A stretch of 64,000 bases of DNA from Molanna angustata (Eukaryota; Arthropoda; Insecta; Trichoptera; Molannidae). The position numbers and the translations under genes were made by a program. Location: NCBI GenBank assembly GCA_963576475.1, contig OY754969.1, forward strand, positions 29,301,388-29,365,387, in the 5' to 3' direction. Below, piece after piece: positions 48,301-60,294 of this stretch. Numbering within the stretch: the first letter of the stretch is position 1; each line of letters opens with the position of its first letter. The notes beneath the pieces were generated by a model, which saw only the letters and a program-made list of their open reading frames with translations, ran no database searches and had not been told where the DNA came from.

Positions 48301-51300
48301 ACAGCGAGGTGAAGGTGTGAATATGAGAGTTGGTGTTCATACTGGAACAGTTCTCTGTGGTATAGTTGGAACTAGACGATTTAAATTTGATGTTTGGAGC
48401 AATGATGTAACACTCGCCAATCGAATGGAGTCAACTGGAATGCCGGGCAGAGTTCATATTTCAGAGGAAACTAGTCGCTTCCTCGCGGATTACATTCTGG
48501 AAGAAGGCGAAGATGTTTTCGGTAATTAATATTTACATTTGTATTTAACAAATTAAATAATTTTATTAAGAAGAGAATTCTGGGTGCCCTAGAAACATTA
48601 GAAATTATCAAAAACAATGACAGTTTGGTAAACATTCAAATCCCTGTGTCTTCTCCACTGCTTAAATAAGTTGCTCTCCACAAAATTTCTCAATGTGTAC
48701 AGTCATTTTATTACATTTATTTTTAGTTTTAATTGTCGCCATTGCTTAGGCTCTTATTATAAACTCATTACATGGACTCGTTGTGGGCCTTGGCCTTCTC
48801 CAGCATTCGTCGCCATCTCCCTCTATCCTGGCATGTACGCCTCAAATTCCTAATGTTATTTGTGTTTCCATCCAGTCATTGGTGTTTGGGTATGCCATAC
48901 ATGTTTGATTTTACTATCATTAAGTGTGTTTGTATTTTATTTGTAGGTCACAAAACCTATTTTATTGAAGGTCGTCAACCTCACGCATCAATGGAATTGA
49001 ATGTCCCAGTGTCAAATAACGGTAACCAGCTAAAGTTGATCATATCACCACCCTGCATTACTGATAATCTGACTCCAACGCATAACAATCTATCTCCTTT
49101 CATAAACACATTTTTAGATCCCGGTGATTCCCTGTGTCCTAATAGATTAACCACCTCCCTCACTCCACCGTGTAATCCTAACCATCTGTCGCCTAATTCG
49201 TTCCATCTCAAAGTTAAAGCTAGTTCCCTTCCTAGTATCTTAGATATGGAAAATGAAGCAAACAAATTGGACAACGGAAAAGATCTGACTGACGAGTCCT
49301 CCAAGAGTCCAACATCCACAGGTTAGTTTAATTTTAACCCTTTCCCTTTGTATGCAAATACACAAAATACAGTGGAGCTGAACTAATAAATTTATGTTAT
49401 CAAAACAAGAAAATGAAAACTAGTCAATTACTACACTGCATCAGGAAAGCCAATTAGTATTTGATAACTATAATCCTTTTCTTGATAGATAGATGCCTGC
49501 GATTTTTAATTTGATTGATTAATCCAAAATGAAGTATTAATAGTAGTTCAGCAATACCATTCACCACCCATTCAAAATGTTGCCTTTTTAGGTGAGACTG
49601 GATGGTGTGTGGGATAAACGCATGTGTCGTGCTTCGTTTTATAATGTTGTGCACACCTGTCACTAGTTACCCCACATTATGGGATGAATGAATGACTAAT
49701 TAATTTCAAATATTGACATAATGTGATGTGAAATTAACAGTTGAAATCAGATTCACGCAGTGTTTGTAGATTTACTCTTATCCTTCATTATTTTGTGGTT
49801 TATTTTATATATTTTAGTAGAAAATATATAAAATAAACCACAAATTAATGAAGGATAAGAGTAAATGCAACAAACACTACATGAATCTGATTTCAACTGT
49901 TACTTTCACATCACATTATGTCAATAGTTGAAATCAGATTCATGCTGTGTTTGTAGCATTTACTTTTATCCTTCATTAATTTGTGGTATATCCAAAACAG
50001 TCAATAGAATTTTTGATAACAAGTTTGAATGTAAATGTTGTTTTTCCAGGGAGTTACGGAAAATACACAAATAAAATAAAAAGCTGGAAAGTACCCAAGT
50101 TCCTTAGAAAAGCAGAACCGCCCAGTGAAAATATAAAAATTGATGATTTAAATATTGTCAAGATAGAAAAAGAAGACACAAGTGGAGATGGAACATCGGT
50201 ACCATCATCAAATGGCTACCAGCAGGTACCGATTGTGATTGAGACAAGTGAACCATTGCCTTCAAAGATATCAGAGACCACCCAATGTAACTTATTGTGT
50301 GTTGATCCTTGTTCTCAAAGACTCTCGAACGCTTCGGCTTATGAAAATGACATTCTTGATATAAGGTCCTATATTAGTCAATCCAGAAGTGATGTCTCTC
50401 CGTTTGCGAGAAGCAGCAGTTATCGATCACAATATGGAAGGACCAGTCATATTGAGGTTAGTTATTTTTATAGTAAGTAACTGTGAATCCTTTTTTTTGG
50501 TAGAATTCCATTTTAAAATCAATCAAAAATTTAAACACTATTTTTTGGATTCTACATATATTATTTATTTAAAGTCCATAGCTATTTCGTAATATAACTA
50601 CCTGTATTCAAATACATTTAGGTATTGGTCAGTCAATTGTTAAGTTTAACTATAGTCCCCACCTATTACCATTGTTTAATACTCTGCAGATTCTGACCAA
50701 TCATAAAAATACTGTAAGCTCCAGCCTCCACCAATATAACCCAACAGGCACCCCACGCCGTCATAGTCTTGAAGACGCCCTAACAAGGCGTCTATAACCT
50801 ATCGACTTAAAATAAATATACGTAGAATCCAAAACACAGTGTTCTATTACAGATTATTTAGTTTTCATTTTTTATACAAGTATTTATGCTTAGTTTAGAC
50901 AATGTATAAGAATATATGTATATGTACATCAGTGGCGGCTCCTCCAAAGGGGCACCCGGGCTCAGCCCTCCCAAAAATTTGGTTTGAAATATTCCACAAA
51001 TATATGCTATTAAATCCTGTAAATTCATTATTTTTTTCAAATAAATATGTTTCCACCTTACGGTTGTAATACAATATCTGCGATAGTATATTTACAGCGA
51101 GCGAGACAGAGCGAGAGCGAGTTTACATACAGCGAGATTCTATGAAAAATTTCGTTCCGCGGGCACAGTGTACTTGTGCCCGAAGAACTGTATAGAATGT
51201 CATAGAATTGATGTACATGCCACACTACAATTTAATGCCAAATGTATGGAGATCTCGGGCACGTTCCTAGGTGTGTTCATTATTTACCGGCAGACGAATG

Positions 51301-54300
51301 CTAGACGAAAGGGTAAAATTATATTATGCTATCCGTAGGCACTAGCAGTTATAGGACGCTGTATAAATATCTAATTTATTAAATATTTAAAAAATGACGA
51401 CTAGGAAAAAGGATAAGAAATTCAAAAATACATAAGTCTACGTAAAAATTATCATAAAAGTATCTGTATAGTGAATATTATTTGATACCTGAAAATGTTT
51501 TTTTTAAACTGTACAGAATATCGATTGAGAAATTACCATTGATAATTCAATGCCAAATAAGGATATTTAATATGAATAATTCTTATAAGCTTTTATTTCT
51601 TCTTCAGTAATTTCATAACACATAAAAATATATAGTAAAAACATAAATAAATATGTGTAAGTAAGGGATTGGTTATTATTTAGAAAAAAATATTAAGAAT
51701 AATATAATAATTCTTAGGTAAGTTTAGGACATAAGAATATAAAATCTAGATAACAAAAATTATATGAAGAAAAAAATTATCTAGATAAGTTTAGTGAAAT
51801 ATTCAAATAAGTAACAAACCCAAAATTATAAAGGAGAGCAAAGAAATATTGAACAGTAACATTATAAATTACACATTACCCATTTGAACTGTTTACTATA
51901 TTTTTTGTAGAGTTTAATGTTAAAGGCAAACATAAACAAAAAAATAAAAATATCTCTAACAAGTGAATAAAACTGAAGTACCAACAACTATACTACATAC
52001 TCCTGTTTGGTGGAAACGATTAATTTGTATGGGTGCATTTATGAACATGACTTATTAAAAACTTCAGCGTTTTGACGCTAGATGTCGTTGTTCAAGAGTG
52101 ACGAGTTACATATTTTTGAATGATACATTTTTGACTTTTGACAATAGTTCACAATGAATAGTGTACAAAATTTACTTTCGCGTTCTCTTAATTACGGCGA
52201 TCGTGTGAATGTAAAAAACTTAGGGCCTCCACGGCCAATCATCTCATTATCTCAAATAAATACTAGAAGTGACAAAATATTACTTTCATACATAGGTATG
52301 CATGGTCAGTGTTATCATCATTCTGTCAATATTTCGTTCACAAGTGTTTTCTGACTCCTTATAAATGCGATTTTCCTTTCAAGAAAAAAATGAGCCCCTC
52401 TAATATTTTAGGTCTTCGGCCGCCACTGATGTACATACTCATTCTTTTAAAAAAAATGTTGAATAAAAAATAAGTGTATATAAAATCTGACAGTCGATTT
52501 GTTCAAGAGAATTTATTTCTCTTAACATATCGACAAAGTATCAAGCCAAGATACGCGAGATTTGTATGCAGGGTCTATATTTTTCACGGTTTTTCCAACT
52601 TTGAAGTAAAAAAACACCAACCAGTAATAGTATAGTCAAAATACTTTGATTTCATAAAGTTGTTCAAAACTGCTTAGTTTGACTTCATTAGATTTCAACG
52701 AAACAACCAAGGAAACAAACAACCAAAGGTATTGAACAATTTCATGAAATCAAAGTAGTTTAAATATACTTTTATTTTAATCTTTGTTCGAGAAACACAG
52801 CTTTAGAGGTTTCGCAGCATATATGTTCTATACATGAATTTACTCAGAATTCGGAGTAGAACATTATTTTTTTTTAAATAAAAAAATTAATATGTCCTTA
52901 TTAAACAAGTACATATACATCTTCCTACGTTCCCTAAAATAAGCATAAATGCTTGTGCTATAGGTGAACGAAATCGGTGGAGGCAGGATTCGAACTCTCG
53001 ACCACTGGATTACTAGCCCAGCGCGCTAACCGCTCTGCTATCGACCCATCTATCAATATTTAGTGTGTCTACCTCCCCCCACCCTTATAACTTCTGATAC
53101 GCTCTATGCAAAGAGCTTAAAATTTCAGAATATATAGAAAGCTATAGGCCTACAATACTTTTATACTCAGAATTTTGAATTTTTGTTTCATTCAGGGGTT
53201 ATCAACTTTTGAAATTTTACTTTATTTTTCCATATATCTCAAAAACCATATAACCTAGAACGCTGAAAGTTTGTATAAATATAGACAAATACAAAATAGC
53301 AAATTTGTTTTTTTTTTTTTTTAATTTATTTATTTAAAAATTCAACACAGACAGCGTTTGCTGGTATGAGTGTTGACATACATTTTGGTTTATATTGACA
53401 TTTTGTTAGATTAATACATGTTATACAATGTGGTGAACAATAAATAACATTACAATGAAGTTTACAAAAAAAAATTAAAAATTCAACCATAGTGGAGCCC
53501 AAAACAGTTGACCGGGTGTACAGGAAAGCTATTTGAAAGCACTATCATGCAGTATGTGTTGCTTTAACTTTTTTTTGAAAAAATGGAGTTTTTGGCAGTG
53601 CTTAATGTCATCTGGTAACTGATTATACAAATTAATGCTGATGGATAATAGTCCTTTGTTTAGTCTGTCTGTTCTATTGCTAATGTTTCTTAGGTTGTTT
53701 CTTTGTCTAGTGTCGTAGTTATGTATGTAACAGTTTCCAGGAGGTCAGTTTCTCAAACATTTTTTATTCAGAAAAATATTTTTTTATGATAAAATTATGT
53801 GTTTAACTGCCTATATTTCCCATGTTTTTATATATTTTTACATACCTACATGTTTTATATAGAAATCAAAATATCTTAATATGTTTATATATTTGTGTAT
53901 AGTTTGGTACATATTCTTCAACTTACCATACTATCGCCATAGACAGTTGGATCTCATGTGTTACATGCAACTAGTAAATAAATAAATATGAATTTATTTG
54001 TTGTAAATATTTTAAATTACAATTTTTTTGCACTATTTTACAACAAATAGGCAATTGCTCACCTGTACACCCATGGACACCCACAGTGCAGTTAAGCCTT
54101 GGATGCTCACAGATATATCCATATAGATAAGAATAAGAAAATAATAAAATAAATTATCTAAATTGGAAGAAAAGAGAATTAAGAAAAGAAACAAAAAAAA
54201 AACTCATAATATTCGAAGAAGACAAGAATTACTGATATTATTGCTTTATTTTGTGTACTTAACAGCCATTCACTGCAATGGTTTGTTGCTAAAGCTCTGC

Positions 54301-57187
54301 AGTGACGTATTGCGTTCATTCATTCTAATAATTGGTTGCTGTGTATGAATAACTTCCTTCAAAGGCAGTGGTTCGATGTCTGGGGAAAATAAGTAGATGG
54401 TCCTTGTAATGTCAATTGGTAAATTTATTTGGTCCTTTTTTGACTATTTGTTCCTCAAGATTCCTCATGGACGAGCCAGAAGTTCCACAATGAGTCAACT
54501 TCAAGATCTCCCTGTCATTCCTCCTAAGGTTCGTCCTGTGCACGGAGAAGATCAGATAAGCCTTTGTCCATCGGTCAACAGCAGAAAAGATTCAGGAATC
54601 CGTAGTACAAGTCGAAGATCCAGTATCCAGCATCAAGTGAGTTTATAATTGAACCCATCACACGTATAAGGGTGTATATAACATAAAAATTTATTGAGAA
54701 AAACACATTTTTTTGATAAAAAAGTTAATACATTTGTATGCCTAACCGCTACCTTTCATAGACAAAAAAAGCGTTTTGGGTTGCCATTATAAGGGATTAA
54801 TAAAATAATTTTTCATTTCATTAAAGTTGTCCAGTGATATAGAACCCTTTTCTGTTAAAAAAGTTGTTTTTGACCAAATGTATACCCTTATACGTGTGAT
54901 GGGTTCAATTGTTATTAATCAATTTTTGTTTTAATTTTTCTCGTAAATTTCAGTTACGATTATCTTCAGTATTTTAAATTGTATTACCATAGCATTTACT
55001 CATTTAAGTTTATTCTTACTTCTCAGTCTTTAATGAGCTATTATGAGTGCATTTATACTAATGTACTCTTGTTAGACACCCAGAAAAATATAAATCTTCA
55101 ACCTCACATACCAAAATATAACAACAATAAACTCATTCTCTTTGGTACATAGTATTCAAATACACTTCTTAATCTTACAGGTGAAGTACTTAAGTAGTTT
55201 ATTTTGTCTATATTTTTTGTTTAAATTTTTTTTTTTTCAGATTTATATGGTGAGCCAAACTGCTGTAGGCACTTCACAAGAACTGCAGCGTAGAGTATCA
55301 GGATATTATACATCCAGTCAATCCAGTATTGCTCGCCCTTCTCTTGCCGTTAACGATACAAACCATCATTCTTGCCACCAGAAACTGAGGAAACAGTCGG
55401 ACCTTCAACTGATAAGATGTGTTCAGGACAACGCTAAGTCTAGATTTAGTTATTTTGTTAAACCACCTCTTTCTTTCTTTACTCTCTTTTTCAAATCGGA
55501 GGATATGGAAAAGGAATATAGAAATAATGCTCACCGTATAAATGAAAAAGAAATGGAATGTCCGACACTGGCTACATCTAGATTTAATACATATTTAGAT
55601 GTTCTTGTGTCAGCTGTTGTTTTCTTGATAATATCCATATCACTTTTTTTGCTGTATGAACCAAGACCTATCTGGATCGGGGCATTTTCAGTTTTCATTC
55701 TTTTCCAAATTGTGGCCATTGTATTGTGTATTCATAGACACTGGGATCTCTCCAAATCTCTTCTTAAGCCTAATGATTCTGTTTATATTCCTAACAAATT
55801 GGACAATATACTGTATCGTCTGTCAAATTGGTATCCCTGGCATTTCTTTGGTGGAATTTTTCTCAGTTTACCAGTTTTGTCCGTGCTTGCTAATTTTTCA
55901 TGCAGCACATCACCGTTTCAAATTGTTGGAGGAGATCAATCCTATTATATTTATTTGTTTTGTGTTAGTCTTTTACACTTTTGCAATTTTACACAAATCA
56001 ATTGGTGGGTGAAAAACTCACTCGTTGGTTTGTCTGCCTCTATATTTTTGATTATCTCAATTTTATTTTGTCCCCAATTTAATTCATCAGTTGATATACA
56101 AAACCAAGTCTCACACGCTATTGAAATAAGTGTTCAGTATAATTTATTACAGGCAATTAATTCTTTGCAGAATGAATCCTTACAAGATACTTTGTTTCCC
56201 GTATTGAAAAGTGCTTCTGACAATCTTGTGCAGAACAAAAGTATTTCTGAAGATTATGAAAGTACACTAATGGGGACATTATTTAATGAGACATATAATT
56301 CAACAAATAATACTTTTAATTCTACATTAAATTACTTTTCTAAAGCTCGCCAACAAGTATATATTGGGGAAGTATGTCTCGATATTCTTCTTTTGATTAT
56401 ACTCATTTGGTTTTTGAACAGGGAGTTTGAAATTAGTTACAGAATGAGTTTTTATGGCAACGCTGTAGCAAATAGAGATAACATACGTATTCAAAGTATG
56501 CGTAACCAAGCTGACTGGTTATTACATAATATTATTCCGCGTCATGTTGCCGATCAATTGAAGAATACTGCCAAATATTCTGAGAATCATAAAAATGTAG
56601 GCATCATTTTTGCTAGCATAGTTAATTTTAATGAAATGTATGATGAGTCTTATTTAGGCGGAAAAGAGTATTTACGTGTATTAAACGAATTAATTGCTGA
56701 CTTTGATGAATTATTAGAACACCCAGAGTTTAGATGGGTAGATAAGATTAAAACAATAGGAAGTACATTTATGGCCGCCAGTGGTTTAAATCCTCAAATG
56801 AGGCAAGAAAGTAGTGATCCACATGCACATCTGTATGCACTCATGGACTTTGCTATTGCCATGCAAAAAGTAGTTTATGAGTTCAACAGAGATCTCTTGG
56901 AGTTTAACCTTATTTTGCGGGTTGGGTATAATTTTGGTGATGTGACAGCGGGCGTAATAGGAACAACAAAATTATATTATGATATTTGGGGTGACGCTGT
57001 TAACATTGCAAGCAGAATGGACTCTACGGGAGTTAATGCTAGAATACAAGTGGGTGAAGCTTGCATACCAGTATTAGAAATTAAATATGAATTTGAACCC
57101 AGAGGTAGTGTTTATGTAAAAGGAAAGGATAATATGAATGTTTTTTTACTGTTAAGGAAAAAATCTTTAGATGATCAACAACAGTAA
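45016..57187 (+). CDS. Ac13E: Adenylyl cyclase, ADCY9/Ac13E type (7 exons, complete)
   Basis: Spliced CDS: 45016-45314, 47041-48050, 48270-48521, 48947-49321, 50050-50456, 54460-54636, 55241-57187 (4467 nt, 1488 codons plus stop). It makes cAMP from ATP at the plasma membrane. Order: cytoplasmic N-terminus; six membrane spans (about 100-290); C1a with the metal-binding aspartates of ILFADIVGF and LGDCYYC and FKFDVWSNDV (about 360-530); a long low-complexity C1b; six more spans (about 955-1240) with N-glycosylation sites before the last; C2 (about 1265-1480) with ASIVNF, purine-pocket KIKTIG, YDIWGDAVNIASR and a late lysine in YVKGKDN. DWLLHNIIP and FASIVNF with GGKE..RVLNELI identify the ADCY9 subfamily. 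Length is in the usual range for large insect Ac13E proteins. ATG at 45016 opens the conserved-looking MSSKQKRLSV start. Confidence 0.94.
45745..45965 (-). mobile_element. tRNA-derived SINE, family 2, copy 2
   Basis: The minus strand reads 'ttgtggctcagttggttagg' (box A), 'ggtcccgggtttattttccg' (box B region), 'ttcagtctggatctgtgaga' and 'gttgcccgagaagcaatatt'. In Ac13E intron 1. Confidence 0.8.
45966..47040. other. rest of Ac13E intron 1
   Basis: Contains a LINE 3'-end trace at 46190-46270 and the dispersed fragment at 46385-46460; otherwise AT-rich. Confidence 0.5.
47041..48050 (+). CDS. Ac13E: Ac13E exon 2 (first six spans and most of C1a)
   Basis: 1010 nt between TTTTTCTCATTTCAG and GTAATT. 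Hydrophobic segments run from LALFYIISFSLSWTIYFLL to HFIGVHILLMTVV. A linker with EKMIHSVMPPKVADWL follows, then C1a with both metal-binding aspartates ([29 protein letters not shown]). Confidence 0.95.
48270..48521 (+). CDS. Ac13E: Ac13E exon 3 (end of C1a)
   Basis: 252 nt between TACTTTGCAG and GTAATT. It encodes MITAIKQFDEQRGEGVNMRV, GVHTGTVLCGIVGTRRFKFD and VWSNDVTLANRMES, the second half of the C1 catalytic homology domain. Confidence 0.95.
48770..48895 (-). pseudogene. possible antisense LINE scrap
   Basis: A GC-richer patch ('ctcgttgtgggccttggcct', 'cagcattcgtcgccatctcc') in Ac13E intron 3, about 50 bp before exon 4, resembling antisense LINE ORF2 text. Too short to assign firmly. Confidence 0.35.
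48947..49321 (+). CDS. Ac13E: Ac13E exon 4 (C1b)
   Basis: 375 nt after TATTTGTAG with donor GTTAGT. It starts with GHKTYFIEGRQP, the end of the C1a fold. A Ser/Pro/Asn-rich, probably disordered C1b segment follows. Confidence 0.9.
49712..49987. mobile_element. hairpin MITE plus a third half-copy
   Basis: Arms of about 105 bp ('attgacataatgtgatgtga' to 'attatgtcaat' at 49925). The left-arm text then restarts ('agttgaaatcagattcat...tcattaatttgtgg') to 49987. In Ac13E intron 4, ending about 60 bp before exon 5. Confidence 0.85.
50050..50456 (+). CDS. Ac13E: Ac13E exon 5 (C1b)
   Basis: 407 nt after TGTTTTTCCAG with donor GTTAGT. It encodes GSYGKYTNKIKSWKVPKFLR and a polar Ser-rich stretch ending GRTSHIE. 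No domain is recognisable here, but the frame and phase fit exactly. Confidence 0.85.
50930..52428. mobile_element. hAT transposon, non-autonomous, 1499 bp
   Basis: Ends CAGTGGCGGC at both sides in inverted orientation, flanked by the 8-bp direct duplication ATGTACAT (50922-50929 and 52429-52436), the hAT signature. The left end continues 'tcctccaaaggggcacccgg'. It landed within a SINE family 1 remnant ('acaagtatttatgcttag'), in Ac13E intron 5. Confidence 0.92.
52154..52354 (+). pseudogene. remnant of a ZMYM1-like hAT transposase N-terminus
   Basis: ATG ORF of 66 codons: MNSVQNLLSRSLNYGDRVNV then KNLGPPRPIISLSQINTRSD. The LGxPxPxxxxSQxxTR text resembles the start of ZMYM1-like hAT transposases, before their zinc-finger and catalytic domains. 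The rest is missing, so it cannot be active. Confidence 0.5.
52870..53050 (-). mobile_element. tRNA-derived SINE, family 1, copy 2
   Basis: The minus strand reads 'agcagagcggttagcgcgct', 'gggctagtaatccagtggtc', 'gagttcgaatcctgcctcca' and 'caagcatttatgcttatttt' with an A-rich end, closely matching 18302-18478. Confidence 0.85.
53305..53745 (-). pseudogene. 5'-truncated LINE C-terminus
   Basis: Minus strand: YDTRQRNNLRNISNRTDRLN, KGLLSISINLYNQLPDDIKH and CQKLHFFKKKLKQHIL, then a 3' UTR and poly-A (poly-T at 53308-53325). CR1-like C-terminal module. Confidence 0.8.
53976..54459. other. end of Ac13E intron 5
   Basis: AT-rich; a 61-codon ORF at 54163-54348 has no recognisable feature. Confidence 0.5.
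54460..54636 (+). CDS. Ac13E: Ac13E exon 6 (C1b)
   Basis: 177 nt, phase 0 at both ends, after TTGTTCCTCAAG with donor GTGAGT. It encodes IPHGRARSSTMSQLQDLPVI to SRRSSIQHQ. RRSSIQHQ resembles vertebrate ADCY9 linker text and contains a consensus PKA-type RRSS site (inference). It follows a 4-kb intron crowded with transposons. Confidence 0.85.
55241..57187 (+). CDS. Ac13E: Ac13E exon 7 (second six spans, C2, stop)
   Basis: 1947 nt after a long T tract and CAG, ending with TAA at 57185-57187. Spans begin near TYLDVLVSAVVFLIISISLF. An extracellular loop carries several N-x-T/S sites around 56284-56340. C2 starts at DWLLHNIIPRHVADQL and includes IIFASIVNF, KIKTIGSTFMAASGLNPQ, RVGYNFGDVTAGVIG and YYDIWGDAVNIASRMDS. 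Confidence 0.96.
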   Translation: MYMVSQTAVGTSQELQRRVSGYYTSSQSSIARPSLAVNDTNHHSCHQKLRKQSDLQLIRCVQDNAKSRFSYFVKPPLSFFTLFFKSEDMEKEYRNNAHRINEKEMECPTLATSRFNTYLDVLVSAVVFLIISISLFLLYEPRPIWIGAFSVFILFQIVAIVLCIHRHWDLSKSLLKPNDSVYIPNKLDNILYRLSNWYPWHFFGGIFLSLPVLSVLANFSCSTSPFQIVGGDQSYYIYLFCVSLLHFCNFTQINWWVKNSLVGLSASIFLIISILFCPQFNSSVDIQNQVSHAIEISVQYNLLQAINSLQNESLQDTLFPVLKSASDNLVQNKSISEDYESTLMGTLFNETYNSTNNTFNSTLNYFSKARQQVYIGEVCLDILLLIILIWFLNREFEISYRMSFYGNAVANRDNIRIQSMRNQADWLLHNIIPRHVADQLKNTAKYSENHKNVGIIFASIVNFNEMYDESYLGGKEYLRVLNELIADFDELLEHPEFRWVDKIKTIGSTFMAASGLNPQMRQESSDPHAHLYALMDFAIAMQKVVYEFNRDLLEFNLILRVGYNFGDVTAGVIGTTKLYYDIWGDAVNIASRMDSTGVNARIQVGEACIPVLEIKYEFEPRGSVYVKGKDNMNVFLLLRKKSLDDQQQ

Positions 57188-60111
57188 TTGATGTTTTTGT
57201 AGATTGTTATATATACATTCAAAAATACCTAGATTTACCTAAGAATTTTCAATTTTAGGTTTGTTAGGGTTCATTTCTTATAAAATGCTCATTTAATCTT
57301 ATTCTTTTCATAACATATCTATGTGACTGTCTCATTCATTTATACACTTTTACTCAAAGACTATCACTTTTTTAATTGATATTACTTTTAGGTATTGTTA
57401 AATTTAATGTGAGAAGTTAGTTCCTGAACTTTTATAACATTACAAAATAACTTGTTTTAAAAATTGTGTAAACACAACACAATAAAAAGTATTTATTTAT
57501 ATGAACTGTGTAGTTTTACAATGACATATGTATTTTTTACATTAAAAAATTAACAATTTCTATTCATCTAGCCTCTTCTCAATCAAATTTATACATCTTA
57601 TGAAATCAAATTTAAATGTTTCGTGAAGATTAAACAAGGCATAAAATATAAATAGTAAATAGTACATTCATTATATAAATAATAAGCCTCTTTATACCTA
57701 ATTTTTAAGCATAAATTAGTTACCATTTTTATAATAACATTTTAATATTTCAGCACAATTTTATTATAAATGAATAATGTTATATTGTGATATCATTTGA
57801 TAATTTAAGTAACATAATATTGATAACATCAATAAATCATCTAATTATTTATTTACAAGTTTACATACATTTGCAAAAATATTCTCTAATATTCCAAAAA
57901 AAATGTATTGTAAAAAGTAAAAAAATATATATATATTTGTGACACTTCCAGCATTATTATAGTAAATAAAACAAATTAAGAGAAAATATGTTACACTTAG
58001 AACATGATTATTAAATGTATTAAAAAAGAATTATTTACCATATTAGTCTGATTAAGTAAAACAGTATAGTTTAACCCAAATTATTTTTTACGCCTAAAAA
58101 ACCAGTATACAATGCATTTGATTTGTATCAACATGCTATATAATAGGTATGTACATTTCTGATTTATTTTGACTGTCTCTTTTCATGGTGTGAATAGTGA
58201 GACCAAATATTTTTGACATATTTCTTATATGTATTTGTATAATACATAATTTCATTATTAGACAAATTAATTTTCCAATACTAATCAAGATACATACATC
58301 TCTCAAATCTAAAAAAAAAAAAAACAATTTTATTTGCATATCAAATAAAATTTATTCAAAAATATTTTCAACTCTCCAAACTTCTTTTCCCTGACAATTG
58401 AATGTTAATATTGAAATTGCTGGATTTTAAAATCTATTACAATTGATGTGTTGTAATCATAGTTCAAGTATAGTCCAGACTTGTACGTGTTTAAATTTTT
58501 GAATTATAAAGACTCTAAATCTGGGTCTTCTCTTACATAAAGCCCAAAATTAATCAAATATATAATAAAATAAAAACTTATATAAGTAAAGTCAATCGAT
58601 TAATATTTTGCAATAACCAATTAGAAATAATAGAATTTAGGAAACCTGACTTCATATATGCTTCAAAATCAATTGGCGATTTGAAAAAAGTATTTTATAT
58701 GTCGGTAATCTGTTGCTGTGATTTGCACTTTGCTTATCTGTTTTTTTTTTGTTTTTATGATAAGTGTATAAGTATTTACAATACCAATATAAAAGACCAA
58801 TCTTTTCCAGATTGAATTGCAGAAATCTATCAACTTCGGTCATTCAGCCTATCAGGTATCACCAACTAATATACCGAGGCAAACAGAACTGATCCAATTT
58901 TGTGACATATACGAAAAAATTATATTAAATCTGTTAGTCTCGAATTCCGCCACCCTTTCTACTAGCACAAATGCTTCTGCGACTTAAAGAGTTAAGAATC
59001 ATTAATATTTATTTTTTAAGAAAATTATTGGAATCAGTACCTGCATGTTTAATTAATAATCTATTTTTTATATTGTGAGCGTATAATTTTATCTAATATT
59101 TAATTTATATGCCTTGTCTTTTTATAAAATTAAATTATATATATAAAATATCTCAATCGCATGATTTTAATATAATATTATTATTAAACCAAAAATAAAA
59201 CTGAGATAACTAGACCAATTTTATTTATTTATTATTTCTCTATAACATATTATAGAGACTTTTTTATTCCAATGTCCACTTATTCACTTCCATTTTTGCA
59301 TACCAATGTACCTATTTTAACATAATCTAAAAAATGTGTTTTTTTTTATTAAATATAATAACAAAGATAACTTATATTATTTTTTAAAATTCGTTTAAGG
59401 CCGCACAGGGACTCAAATGTATTTTTTTGCATTGGCGTTTCCTCATTTACTCAGCCAATACTGACATTAAACATTGACTGTTTTAGATATTTAAATTTGT
59501 GTCTTGGTAAAAAAAAGCATAATTCATATTGTTGCTAACGTCATTCTTTTTTTTTTGTAGTCAAGTCGTAAAAAATGTGTGGTGGGACAAACCTGACCAC
59601 TTCTACTTCAGTACGAGAAGTGGGGCAAAACTCACTAAAAACTCTCAGTGCCTGTGCGGACTTGACGTGTATGTTTGAAATCATAGATGTGGAGCTTATT
59701 TTGAAAAGTTTTCTATTTTATTTATGTAATTGAATAAAAAGTATATAATAAGTTATTTTTATTATAAATATATATACCATATACATATTATGTAGTTTGG
59801 TTTTACTAAGTCACCTCGTGACATGATTCAGTGTTAATGTAATTTATTGCATTGAGTGATATATTGTGCATGGTTATGGAATGGTATACCTATAATATTA
59901 TGAAAGTGTGAATTAGGCAGATGATAAAACACTGATGTTTATATGTGTTTATTTTAATCCATATTAGATTATTAGTTTATTGAAAATTTGTTGTACAATT
60001 ATTTTTTGTTACATGAACTATTATTGTGATTCTTCTGCTGTCATTTCAAAATAACTTCTGGATACTCTATTCAATAATTTGACTATTACATGTAACATAA
60101 GTTTTCAACCA
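57188..60111. other. Ac13E 3' UTR and AT-rich downstream DNA
   Basis: After the stop comes AT-rich DNA without recognised genes. 59395-59470 ('ggccgcacagggactcaaat', 'cattggcgtttcctcattta') is the reverse-complement relative of 10360-10450, and 59620-59670 repeats part of it ('gtgcctgtgcggacttga'). Confidence 0.5.
57481..57486 (+). terminator. candidate Ac13E polyadenylation signal
   Basis: AATAAA about 295 bp after the Ac13E stop, followed by AT- and GT-rich sequence. Longer 3' UTRs using later hexamers cannot be excluded. Confidence 0.45.
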
Positions 60112-60294
60112 GAGGGGCAAGTCTGGTCCGACCGGCAAAATCAAAAGCCTAGTGATTACCTATATCATGGATATAATTGTTATATGGAGTTCTACAATAT
60201 CTTTAGATGTCATAGAACTCCATATAATAATTATATTCATGATATGGGTAGTCACTAGGGTTTTGGTTTCGCTGGTCGGACCAGACTTGCCCAC
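60112..60294. mobile_element. hairpin MITE, copy 3 (GGGGCAAGTCTGG ends)
   Basis: Same family as 14039 and 29332; 183 bp with shorter G-runs at the ends. Confidence 0.9.

Larger units (their letters stand above)
52487..53975 (-). mobile_element. family A repeat, copy 7 (reverse), with three insertions
   Basis: From 'tgacagtcgatttgttcaag' to 'catgcaactagt'. Insertions: about 52630-52800 (inverted repeat 'actttgatttcat'/'atgaaatcaaagt'), 52870-53050 (SINE) and 53305-53745 (LINE). In Ac13E intron 5. Confidence 0.8.
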
